Made by a program: the position numbers and the translations under genes. A stretch of DNA of 64,000 nucleotides, taken from positions 72,667,696 to 72,731,695 of the forward strand of contig NC_084801.1 of assembly GCF_963169125.1 (NCBI RefSeq), read 5' to 3'. Each line of letters opens with the position of its first letter. Within the stretch, counting starts at the first letter, position 1. Below the pieces are notes generated by a model. That model was not told the origin of the DNA, made no database searches, and saw nothing but the letters and a program-made list of their open reading frames with translations. This DNA is from Humulus lupulus (Eukaryota > Streptophyta > Magnoliopsida > Rosales > Cannabaceae). Below are positions 49,254 through 60,501 of the stretch, piece by piece.

Positions 49254-52200
49254 TCAAGCATTGGGGGTGGCTGCAGCTTCGACGACCGCGGCCTCGGGGA
49301 CATCGGCTTCAACTGAGGCTGGTGGAGTCAGCTCATTGGAAGGCGGAACTTCGTCACGAGAAGGTTCAGAGGTCCCCGCCTCTCCGGGATCTCCTGCCTC
49401 AGGGGCTCCAGCACGTTCGTCAATGTTGTAAGTTTGGACGTACACTTCTGGGCCTTGATCCCACACCTGTAGCTTCTCCCTCATGGCGTCGGCATCCTCC
49501 CCCAGATAGCCTAGTACCTCCGGGTTCACTTTCCAGAGTTGATGCATGAGGACCACATGCGATATATTTATCGTCCTGTTCAGTATCACCTCGGCATCCT
49601 CCTTCTCCTTCAAGCGCTCCGCCTCGGAGGCTGCCAGCTGTGCCTCCGCGACAGCTAATTGAGCCCTTAGTTGGTCCATCTCGACCTTGGAGGCATCTCG
49701 CTCTCCCTTAAGAGAATCAATCTCCTTGCGCTGCTCCCTATTTTGGCTCAGCACGGATTGCTTCTCGGTCACATGTCCCCTAGCAGTGAATTGCAAGGCC
49801 CCGATCTCCTTATCCTTCTCGGCGAGCCCCAACTCCAGCATAGACACGAGATCCTTGCTCCTCTTATGAAATTGCTCCTCCTCATGCAGCTTACTCTGAA
49901 GAGTGGAATATTCCTCTTGCTGCTTAAGGAGGAGATCATTTTTTGATTGCAAGCGGGCTTCCAAGGTGTCCTTCTCCACCCTGGCTTAGGACAGCTCTTC
50001 CCGGAGCTTGGAGTTTTCGGCCTTCATCTCATCCGACCGCTGTCTGAACTCATTCTCTGCCTTGGCCCGGTACTCTTGATATTTGGCAAGATATTTCTTG
50101 TCCGCCTCTCCCTCAGCCGTGCGCCGGACCTGATCAATCTTCTCCGAAGCCTCCAAGGCCTGTTGGGTCAGATTCTGCTTCTCCGCCTCCAAGGCCTAGC
50201 GAGCCAGCTGGCTCTCCTCCTGCTGAACCAGAACTGCACCAACCTCCCGGAACGAGCGTTCCGCGATCATAGAGGCCTGCAAGGAAAGACAACAGAATGA
50301 TTTAAGCCGGACCAAGAGACAGATGATCCCAAAACACAACGACTGACGGCTTACCCCGGACAATTGCTGCTTCACGGCATGTGTCAGCAACAGCGGATCC
50401 TTACTGCTACTGATGGCCCATTTATCAGAATTGAGCTCGCACAAGCTCAGGGCCATGTCCTCCATCATCTCCACTCCGAACGGCGCCAATGCACGTCCAA
50501 GCCTAGGCACCAGCCTCTTCTCCAAGGCTGGGCCATCCAAAACCGCTCCAGCCGGGTGAAGAGACCTCACCCCCTCGGCCAACTCAGCTCTCTTCACGGC
50601 AGACAAGTTGTCTGCCCTTCCCTGGGTAATGGCCTTCTCAACCTCCAACCGTCTCTTCAAAAAATTATCGGCCCGTCTTACACACTCCAGTAGGGCAGCG
50701 GGGAAACGGGTTGGTTTCTGCGGGAAGTGGAACTTCAGGCCAGGCAGAGGAAGGTTTGTTGGCTGAGAAGAAGGAGACCCCGAAAGGGTGGACCCCTTTT
50801 GGGCTGGAGCAGGAGGCAGACGGGGTATTAAGGCCCCGGTCTGTTGCTTTTGCTGCTGCGGCAGCGGAAGTAATTGCCCTTGTTGCTGCTGCTGGTTTGG
50901 ATGTTGTTGTTGCTGTCGCTGTGGCGTTGGTGATCGTCTCTGTTGTTCTTGTTGCTGCTGTTGTTGTAGTTGTGGTTGCTGTCGTTGCTGTTGTTGTTGC
51001 CTTCGACCAGGAGAAGAGTGTCTAAGGCGTTTCTTGTTAGCACCCTCAGCATCTTCTCCGGGACGCTTGCTCACCCCAGTTGTCTTCACGGGGAATACAA
51101 GCCCTTCCCCGTAGCTGCTGCTACTCGAGACCATCATAGTCTCGGAAGGCCCGTCAGCAGGATATTTCTCTTCCTCCGGAGACGCTTGCGCCTCGCCACT
51201 TATCTTCTTGGGGGTGGCAGCTTTACCCCCCCTACCAGCCTTGGTCTTCCGTCCTTTCCCCGTGGACGGGTCTTGGCTGGTGGCAGCCTTCTTAATGAGC
51301 AAAGTAACTCTCCCCAACATCTTGGCTTCTGGATACTCTGCAAGAAACACGCAAAGCAAGGTTAACGAACCAACAAGCAATGAGAAAAAAAGATAAGCGG
51401 AAGACAAGACAGTCAACAACATAAAAGCACAAGCTAGTCGGCCAGCAGAGAACAAGAAACAAGAAAAAGAAAAGTTTGAAAGGGACGACCATGCACGAGA
51501 AACGTGGATGGCCTTCCCCAAGCAAAACAAAACACCGCTTCCTGCTCCAGGAAGCTCCCGTACTCCTTGAAGTCCGGGAATGACATGCTGAGGGAAGAAG
51601 GGTCAACCATGATGACACCTTCTGGCAGACTACCGTCACTCAGACACCCGAGAAGTTCATCTACCCTATCCCAATATCTGTCGAAGGGTATCCTACGCGG
51701 ATCTAGCCTAAGGAAACGGGGATCAAACCCCATCTGAGAGGTCCGGGAAACCTCAGACAGGCTGGGGGTGTGGATCAATCGAAAACTAGTCTTACCTCTG
51801 CCGGAGGTACTAGCCCCCGGAGCCCCTTCGTTAGGGTAAGCCGCGGCGTGGCGAGCCTCGATCTCCTTTTCCTTCGGCTGGGGGTCGGGGAACCTCTCCG
51901 CCCAACTAGGATAAAGTATTTTCGTCCCGGGCTGCTTGGGTGATCACCTTGGACAGCTCCAGGGCAATCTGCTCCCGGATGTCAGCTGACAACTGACTTT
52001 GCCCCCTGCCACTCACTGGCTCGATGTTTTGGAAAGAGGCGAGTAGCCCATACTCCCTCAACGATTCGGAGGTCACAAGTCCCTCCTCTTTCAACTCTTC
52101 CTCAGAAAGCCCTTCGTAGAACTTGGACCTCCTTATCATCTCCGCGCTGCGAGGTGTCCGCGGAACGACTTCTGCAAAATTCAAATACGAGCATTAGAGA

Positions 52201-53660
52201 TCCTCCCAAAAGGGTAATCAAACGCAAAGAAACAAAGTTCAAAAGGAGAGGAAGGAGCACTTACCAGGGATCTTGAAGTCCAAAGATAGGGCTGGCACCC
52301 TCTTCAGCGGGAAGCCAGTAATCAGGAACCAGTACTCCCGGAGGTCTGGAACCCTCGCGGTATGACAGGTGGGGCACATCACGTCCGGGTGCCTTTCCAG
52401 CCTATAAAACCACACCTTGTCTGAATGACCCCTCATAGGCTGAGACTTCAACCCGTAGAAGTACAGCACCTCCTCCGGGGTAGGAGCTTCCAGCTTCCGA
52501 GACTTGCAAAAGATGAACCACCCCGCTAGGAGCTTGTAGCTGGGAGGAATCAACTGGAAGGGGGCAATCCCTGCCTTCACACAGAAATTGGCAAAGTAAC
52601 TTCTTAGGGGCAAGTGCGCCCCACACACTATGTGTGCACAGCTCCAGGCACCAAAGCCCTCGTGACTCTGGCTAGCCGACTCGCCCAGCACCGACAGACG
52701 GTGCCACATCAGACCTGGGATGTTCTTCAGGCCTGCCTCGGAGGAATACAGCTCCAGCATGCCATAATTCCTGAAAAGGTTCGGCTTCTGGTCCATCTCC
52801 CAGATTGAACTATTGGAAGTCGGTGGGCTATCCGCGACCACTTTTGCCTTTCCTTTCCCCTTTGCGCCAGCGACGGGGGAACCCTTCTCCTAGGTAGAAT
52901 CAGCCTCCACCACAGCGAGGAGTTGTTCCTTTGAGATGTTCGTCACTGAACAAAAGAAACAAAGAAGAAAACACTCTAAGCAGTCTGCACCCTTGTCATA
53001 CCCTAGTGGTATCAAAGGCGTCGGGGAGACCCTCCCCGAAAACTGCTTGGAGAGGCTCCCACCGAGCTTGCCGAGGGGTTGGCACCATGCCACCCGAAGG
53101 GCAGCAAGGAACCAGACTCAGACTCCGAGCCTAAGCCCACCAAAAGAAGTGTTTTTCCAGAGAAAGACACCCTAAAGGCGTTCATGCTTATGCCCTAAAA
53201 CAGCAAAACAAGGAATGACTTTCCAAACGCAAATCGTCAAAGCATGCAAAAAAGGCTACTTATCGACTCACATCAATCACATGCCTACCAAAACCCTATT
53301 CACGCATGCACATAGGCGATAATGGCAGAAACCTCTACTCTAACAACTACCAACAACCTAAGGTTTGGGAGGAAAGAGCAAAGTAGAAATACTTACTGAT
53401 ATTCGGGTAGTTGGGGGTTGAAGGAGTAACTGGATCACTGCACAGCACGATCGCGAGAAGTAAAAGCTGCAAAGACGAACGGCGATTCAAACCAGGAACT
53501 TCGGCGAATAAACCCACTGCCAGATCAAAAGAAAAGTTTCCAGATCCTTACCAAAAGAAGTGGAAAGTTCGAAGGAACGGACGCTTGGAAGCCTGAGAGT
53601 TCGAAGGTTTGGAAATCTGAAAATCCGAAAGATAGAGAATTTGAAAGCGTAAAGAGGAAG
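49254..53660 (-). pseudogene. Arm 2 antisense spliced gene, several breaks
   Basis: Same gene as in arm 1, on the minus strand. Exons: about 53655-53397, 52945-52265 (681 nt), 52171-51490 (682), 51337-50355 (983) and 50276-49254 (1023). The A|TG split start codon is kept. Lengths match arm 1 exactly except exon 3, where a 2-bp loss near 51908 shifts frame. Nonsense codons by comparison with arm 1: CAG to TAG near 52890 (exon 2), CAG to TAG near 50197 and CAA to TAA near 49986 (exon 5). The polyglutamine tract of exon 4 is open here and longer than in arm 1. The exon-5 coiled coil and the Ala/Pro/Glu-rich tail are otherwise well kept. Confidence 0.82.
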
Positions 53661-53678
53661 AAAAGGTCCTTTCCCTCG

Positions 53679-53686
53679 TTTTTATA
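53679..53686 (-). promoter_or_regulatory. TATA box of the antisense gene, arm 2
   Basis: TATAAAAA on the minus strand, equivalent to 18557-18564 in arm 1. Confidence 0.65.
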
Positions 53687-54140
53687 GCAGGGAAGAAGTC
53701 GTTTGGAATTCCTCAAACGGACGGTCCCGATCTTCCTATTCCGTGTGCATCAGATCCAACGGCTGGAGAAGAAGCGACGATCCTATTTATGACTCCTCGG
53801 ATAGGAATAAAGTATTTATTTCCCATCATTATACCACCTCGGGCCCGGAGTACCATTAAAAACCGTCAAATCATTACTCGGATGACTGACGCACACATAC
53901 TCAACCAGTCGCCTCACGCACACGTCTTGGTCCCAGAACCATTCCCAACATGACACGTGGTCCTTGCCGCACTTGAGTACTTGAGTTCAAACAGAAGAAA
54001 TTCCCTTTCTTTTTCATACTAACGTTCAGGCAGGAAAAAGGAACCCTTCCGTGAACACAGAAGGTGGCCCCTCGCCTAATCTAAGAAACGGAAGTACCTG
54101 GAGGACTGTACAAGCTCCCGGACCTCTCAAGGCTCCGTGA

Positions 54141-54154
54141 CCTTGGGGGGTAAA
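54141..54154 (+). promoter_or_regulatory. 3' polypurine tract of arm 2
   Basis: ccttggggggtaaa immediately before the LTR start. Confidence 0.88.
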
Positions 54155-55043
54155 TGTTATCCAGATTTCCGGATAGCGTTTAGATTGATACCCTCGGGGA
54201 AGCAGAATTACCAATGTCGTTCACGGTAGGTGACCAGAGCTCGCGGATGGCCAGAAAGGCTTCGCCTCTCCCGTTTAGTGTCCGGATTACTCTTCCAAGC
54301 AAACGCGACATGGAGGCTCATCAACCCTCACGGACTCCCGAAGGGGTATTCTTCGGGGAAGCTCCTTCCAGGAGAAGCTCTTCAAGTAGTCTTCGCGGAA
54401 ACAGTTCCGTGCCTCGCACGAAACAAAACCAAACGGTCGAGTCATGGAGGAGGCATATTTGGAATGATATCCACCTGACACAGGATCCCGCCTGACACAC
54501 CCGACAGGTCAAAGCCGCACACATCTCAGCACGCCTAAGGGTACCTTTTCGCCTACTGTTCCGCTGACAACTTGGAAAGGACGGCTGACTTTCTGTGTTC
54601 CCCATACTTTCACGTAAATATACCCGCATAGAGTCTTGTAGCCATGTTACTACAGTAATTGTATCCCCTATTTATGGCTGGTGTAATTAAGACTCATGTA
54701 CGTAGAGAAAAACCCTAATCAAAAACCCTAGATATAAAGACCCCTTCATTTTACAAGAAGAGGGACGGCCAACAAATCACATAGCAAGAACTCTGCTAAA
54801 ATCTCTCTAGCTTCTTCTTCTTCAAGAGAACCCGAGAGAAACATTGTGAGTGTGTGAAGTTCTTGTACACCAGCCATCTTACTGTAATCCTTTCCAAGTA
54901 TAATAACATCGACTCGTGTACTAGGGCTCGTTAACGCCTGAACCACGTAAAAACACTGTTTGTTTAGTTACATTTTAGTACTTCTACAGTCCTTATCTTT
55001 TTATTATTCTGTTTGTATTCGTTTCCGAAAAACTCGGTAAACA
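54155..55043 (+). repeat. Arm 2 3' LTR (889 bp)
   Basis: Same length as the arm-1 3' LTR. Starts tgttatccag and ends ctcggtaaaca, directly followed by acgcg. TATA (tataaag) at 54733-54739; shared block at 54911-54953. Across the last 415 bp I counted about 18 differences from the arm-1 LTRs, against 3 between the arm-1 pair. Confidence 0.95.
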
Positions 55044-58000
55044 ACGCGAGTCCCCTGGAAAAGGCCGGAGCCAATAAAACACCCTAAGGGAAAGAGAGAC
55101 GCTTCCAAATTCTGCCGTTTTCATAACGACGTCGGGCACAATACCAACGACTGCAGGCACCTCAAAGATGAAATCGAGACTCTCATCCGAGCAGGTCCGT
55201 TGGCGCAATACTCGCGGAACAGGGTCCCGACAAGTCGACCCGCTCCGGAGATCCCAGCCAGTCAACCTGGACCTCGAGTAGATCAGGACGTCCTTCCCCC
55301 CGTGGTCGAGGGAGAGATTTCCACCATCTCTGGAGGACCACACATGGCTGGCCCGAGCAGAGGCGCCCAGAAGAGGTACATAAATGAGTTGAAGGCCCAC
55401 AATGGAGGGGAGTTCGTCCCGGAACAGCGTCAATCAAAACAACAAAGATTAGAGAAACACCCGATCACTTTCACGGAGGAAGACGCGAGCCATGTCCAAT
55501 TCCCTCATAACGATCCCTTGGTCGTAGCAGTCCAGCTCGCCAACCGGAGAGTAAGGAGAGTGTTAGTGGACAATGGGAGCTCGGTGAACCTCCTATTCCG
55601 GTCCACCTTAGAAAAAATGGGTCTGACCGTCTCCGAGCTGAAGGCAACCTCGATGATGCTATATGGTTTTTCAGGAGAAGGGTCAGCAGCGATAGGAACG
55701 ATTGAGCTGGTGATCACCCTAGGAGACGAGTCCCGAACAGTGTCCAAACTACTCGAATTCGTAGTCATTGATTGCTCTGCTGCCTACAATGCAATTTTGG
55801 GCCGACCTACGCTCGTTGCTTTCGAAGCTATCACGTCCGTCCGACACCTCACCATGAAGTTCCCTACTTCAACAGGGGTCTGTACTATCAAGGGCGATCA
55901 GCTCGCTGCCAGGGAATGCTACAGCATTTCCATGAAGGGAAAATCTAAACCCGGGCAGGTGACGATGGCCATTCAGGATGAAGAGGAATCTCAGGGACCC
56001 AAGGCAGCTCCTGAGATTGAAAAACCTCGGGTTTCCGAAGATGAAGAGCTCGCCCTAAGTGAGGACATTGACCCCCGAGTAGGAGAGGACAGGTCCGAGC
56101 TCCAAGCTATTGAAGATCTCGAGGAGGTAGGCATCGATGAACAAAACGCGTCACGGACGGTTAAGCTCGGAAAGAACCTCTGCGATAGAAGAAAGGCGGA
56201 GCTGACTGCGTTTCTGCGGAAAAACCTAGACGTGTTCGCATGGTCGCACGAGGACATGATAGGGATCAGTCCGAGCGTAATCATGCACACGCTCCACCTA
56301 GACAAAAGCGTCCCTGCCAAGTCTCAAAAGCAGAGGCGTTTAGGGACAACCCGAGCCGAAGCCCTTGAAGAAGAAGTAGCCCGGCTAAAAAAATGTGGCT
56401 TTATCCGCGAAGCCATATTTCCCATTTGGGTTGCCAATCCCGTGTTAGTTCCAAAACCCAATGGGAAGTGGCGGACCTGTATCGACTTTTCCGACCTGAA
56501 TAAAGCCTGCCCCAAGGATTGCTTTCCATTACCGAGGATCGATCAACTGGTGGATGCCACGGCGGGGCACGAGCTCATGTCCTTCATGGACGCGTACTCG
56601 GGCTACAATCAGATCGCGATGAATCCAGCAGACCAGGATCATACCAGCTTCATGACCCCGACTAATGTCTACTGCTATAAGGTCATGTCGTTCGGTCTTA
56701 AGAATGCCAGGGCTACCTACCAAAGGCTGGTAAATAGAATGTTCGCGGACCAGATCGGGAAAAACATGGAAGTGTACGTCGATGATATGCTTGTCAAGTC
56801 AAAGATTTCCAGCAACCACGTCACCGATCTGGAAGAATGCTTTAACATACTGCGAGAATATGGCATGAGGCTCAATCCTCAGAAGTGCACTTTCGGTGTC
56901 GCATCGGGGATATTCTTGGGTTTCATAGTCAATACCCGAGGAATCGAGGCAAACCCCGACAAGATCAGGTCACTGCTCGAGCTTCCTTCCCCCAGGTCGC
57001 GGAAAGATGTCCAAGGCCTCATAGGAAGAGTGGCAGCACTTAACCGGTTCATTTCCAAATAGACCGACAAGTGTTTGCCCTTCTACAACCTGCTCCGGGG
57101 AAACAAGAAGTTCGAATGGACAGTAGAGTGTGAAAGCGCATTCCTCGACCTAAAAACACCCCTGGCTGAGCCGCCTGTGCTGTCAAAGCCCAAGGTAGGA
57201 GAACCTCTTTTCCTCTACATGGCCGTCACTGAGGACGCAGCTAGTGCTGTTCTGGTGCGAGAAGAGGACCAGGCTCAGAAACCGGTTTATTACATCAGCA
57301 AGAGACTCCTCGGAGCTGAGTCAAGGTACCCATTGATGGAAAAACTGGCGTTCTTCCTAATCACGGCCTCGCGAAAACTCAGACCATACTTCCAGTCCCA
57401 CTCTGTACATGTCATGACCGATCAGCCTTTAAGGCAGGTTTTGCAAAAGCCTGAAGCCTCGGGACGCTTGCTGAAGTGGGCGGTCGAACTCTGTCAGTTC
57501 GAGATTTTCTATACTCCCCGAACTACCATAAAAAGTCAAGCCTTGGCCGACTTCGTGGCAGAATGCGCGGGATTCCATGAGATCCCATCAGAAGACTCAC
57601 CTCAGGTCGCCTCCTCAAGTTCATCGTGGAAGATCTTCGTTGATGGCTCATCTAACGAGAACGGCTCCGGGGCCGGAATCATTCTGATATCCCCAGAGGG
57701 GCATAGATTCCACTCGGCGCTGAGGTTCGGGTTCAAGGCATCTAATAACGAGGCAGAGTACGAAGCCTTGTTAGCTGGACTTAGGATAGCTAGTGAGCTA
57801 AAGGCAAGCTCTGTCCGATGCTTCAGCGACTCCCAGCTCGTGGTGAATCAGGTTCTAGGCGAGTATCAGGCGCGGGGTCCCAAGATGGCCTCCTATTTGG
57901 CTAAGGTAAAATCCGAACTGTCTGCGTTTGGGCAAGGGTCGATCGAACAGATACATCGGGAGCAGAACGCCAATGCAGATGCTCTCGCCAAGCTCGCCAC

Positions 58001-59314
58001 CTCGGGAGAGACAGAAACCCTGGGGTTGGTGCCAGTTGAGTTCTTGGAGAAACCCAGCATAGAAGGAGATCGAGCAGATATTGAAATGATTGACATCAGG
58101 CCGACCTGGATGACTCCCATTGTTGAGTACCTCGTCGAGGGCAAGTTACACGAAGGGCGCAACGACGCACGACGAGTCCTTTATCAAGCTTCGAGGTATA
58201 CGCTAGTCGAGGGGGTGTTGTACCGACGTGGGCATTCCTTACCTCTCCTCCGGTGCGTTCTTCCAGGTGAAGCGAAGGCCATCCTGCAAGAAGATCATGA
58301 CGGATTCTGCGGAGATAACACTGGGGGGCAAAGCCTGGCCTTGAAGATCCTTCGGCAGGGTTATTACTGGCCGACTCTGTCCAAAGACTCGATCTCATAT
58401 GTAAAAAAGTGCGACAAGTGTCAGCGGTTCGCCGCAGTTGCACGAGCTCCTCCGACTGAGCTAAAAATGATTTCGTCTCCCTGGCCCTTCGCCATTTGGG
58501 GGATAGATCTAATAGGCGCCCTGCCCACCGAAAAAGGCGGGGTCCGTTACGCCGTGGTAGCCATTGACTACTTCACCAAGTGGGCCGAAGCAGAGCCGTT
58601 GGCGACAATAACATCGAAAAAGGTGCTAGACTTCGTGGTTAAAAGCATCATATGTCGATTTGGCCTACCCAAAAAGATCGTCTCCGACAATGGCACTCAA
58701 TTTGACAGCGATCTGTTCACCGAATTTTGCGAAAGGTACAGAATTGTGAAAAGTTTCTCGTCCGTGGCCTATCCCCAGGCGAATGGCCAGGTCGAGGCTG
58801 TCAATAAAACTCTGAAGGCAAGCCTCAAGAAGAGGCTAGATGAGGCAAAGGGGATCTGGCCAGAACAGCTCCCCCAAGTTCTGTGGGCCTATAGGACCTC
58901 ACATCGGACTCCCACGGGTCACACTCCTTTCTCCCCGTGGAGGTGAAGGTCCTGTCACACAGGGTCCGGTCCTACGACCAAGAAGGGAACCACGAGCTCC
59001 TATGCCACTCCTTAGACTTAGTGGATGAAAGGCGAGAGGATTCACAACTCCAGCTCACCCATTATCAACAGAAAATCACTCGCTACTTCAACACTAAGGT
59101 CAAAAGACGTGCCTTTAGCATCGGTGATTTGGTCTTGAGGAGAATTTTCCTGGCTGGGAAAGATCCCAAAGATGGGGTTTTGGGACCAAGCTGGGAAGGA
59201 CCATACCAGGTCATCGAAGTCATCAAAGAGGGAACTTATAAGTTAGCTCGACTTGGTGGAGGGGCGGTCCCGCGGACTTGGAATTCTATCCACCTAAAGA
59301 AATATTATCAATGA
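55044..59314 (+). pseudogene. Element B remainder of gag and pol, broken
   Basis: Resumes at acgcgagtcccctgg, in the gag C-terminus. Zinc motif near 55110-55150; protease VDNGSS near 55569; RT YVDD near 56775. Then RNase H (57190-57500), second RNase H from about 57640 (DGSSNENGSG) and integrase with HHCC (58290-58420), GIDLIG (58501), SDNGTQF (58685) and QVEAVNK (58790). Breaks: TCG to TAG at 57060-57062 after RT; a 28-bp deletion near 58934, between short ctccc repeats, shifts frame and removes part of integrase; coding resumes in another frame at 58937-59314. RT motifs are also worn (MSFGLKNARATYQ where A has [13 protein letters not shown]). Confidence 0.93.
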
Positions 59315-59524
59315 GCCATTTGTAAGGCCTAGAAGGTCACCTTCCATGTATAAATAAAAATCAAATGTTTCTCGTTATTTGCAAGTTTAATTTTAAAGTA
59401 ACAACGAAAGACCCTTTCCCAGTTACTTGGGGGGCATATGGTACCTGGATATAACCAGGTCTCCTTAACGACTTAGGTGTTAATTTTTATCTACGGATAA
59501 GAGTTATCACAAACTAAGTCCTAT
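59315..59524 (+). other. Element B 3' untranslated region with internal polypurine tract
   Basis: Nearly identical to 4817-5025 of element A. The purine run cttggggggcat is at 59426-59437. Confidence 0.7.
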
Positions 59525-60370
59525 CCTGGTCTTAACCAGGTCAGAAAACTTTGAAGTTAACTAAAATTTGTTGACTGTGGTTCTTCTTTAAAGAGTCCAG
59601 GATACGGATAAAAGTTGACGCGAACTAAGTTTTCAAAATAAGTTCCTGGTCTTAACCAGGTTAGAAAACATAGAAGTTAACTAAAATTTGTTGACCTTGG
59701 TTCTTCTTTAAAGAGCCCGGGATACGGATAAAAGTTGACGCGAACTAAGTTTTTCAAAATAAGTTCCTGGTCTTAACCAGGTCAGAAAACTTAGAAGTTA
59801 ACTAAAATTTGTTGACCGTGATTCTTCTTTAAAGAGCCCAGGATACGGATAAAAGTTGACGCGAACTAAGTTTTTCAAAATAAGTTCCTTGTCTTAACCT
59901 GGTCAGAAAACTTAGAAGTTAACTAAAATTTGTTGACCGTGGTTCTTCTTTAAAGAGCCCGGGATACGGATAAAAGTTGACGCGAACTAAGTTTTTCAAA
60001 ATAAGTTCCTGGTCTTAACCAGGTCACAAAACTTAGAAGTTAACTAAAATTTGTTGACCGTGGTTCTTCTTTAAAGAGCCCGGGATACGGATAAAAGTTG
60101 ACGCGAACTAAGTTTTTCAAAATAAGTTCCTGGTCTTAACCAGGTCACAAAACTTAGAAGTTAACTAAAATTGGTTGACCGTGGTTCTTTTTTAAAGAGC
60201 CCGGGATACGGATAAAAGTTGACGCGAACTAAGTTTTTCAAAATAAGTTCCTGGTCTTAACCAGGTCACAAAACTTAGAGGTGAACTAAAATTTGTTGAA
60301 CGCGGATCTTCTTTAAAGAGCCCGGGATACAGATAAAGTTAACTCGAACTAAGTTCATAAAAATAAAGAG
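59525..60370 (+). repeat. 121-bp tandem array in element B, seven units
   Basis: Units begin at 59525, 59645, 59766, 59887, 60008, 60129 and 60250, mostly 121 bp apart. Same unit as in A (CCTGGTCTTAACCAGG hairpin, AAAGAGCCCGGGATACGG, GTTGACGCGA). Units of B resemble each other more than the A units (shared GTTAACTAAAATTTG and GACGCGAACTAAG variants), which suggests homogenisation within the element. Confidence 0.95.
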
Positions 60371-60501
60371 ATGAATTGTAACCAAATGCATAAAAATTTA
60401 TATGTCAAACGGGCTGAGCAAATTGTCTCGAGGCGGAAACCCCTCACATAAAAAAGAGAATTACAATAGGAAGAGTTCAAAATACTTAAACGAGAAGTGT
60501 C

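Larger units (their letters stand above)
17206..55043. mobile_element. Compound insertion of two family-2 elements in head-to-head orientation
   Basis: Arm 1 (17208 to about 31312) reads on the minus strand and arm 2 (33638-55043) on the plus strand. Both outer ends are the U5 end of an 889-bp LTR: tgtttaccgag on the left and ctcggtaaaca on the right. The whole unit is flanked by the same TSD, acgcg. The middle joint is occupied by a D2 solo LTR (31313-33637), which replaces part of the arm-1 5' LTR and all of the arm-2 5' LTR and gag N-terminus. A standard insertion has one U3 and one U5 outer end. Confidence 0.88.

Noticed and set aside
17206..55043. A single long palindrome from one self-primed template
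   Set aside because: The two arms differ at about 4% in the LTR and carry independent stops, more than the arm-1 LTR pair, so they are not copies of one template.
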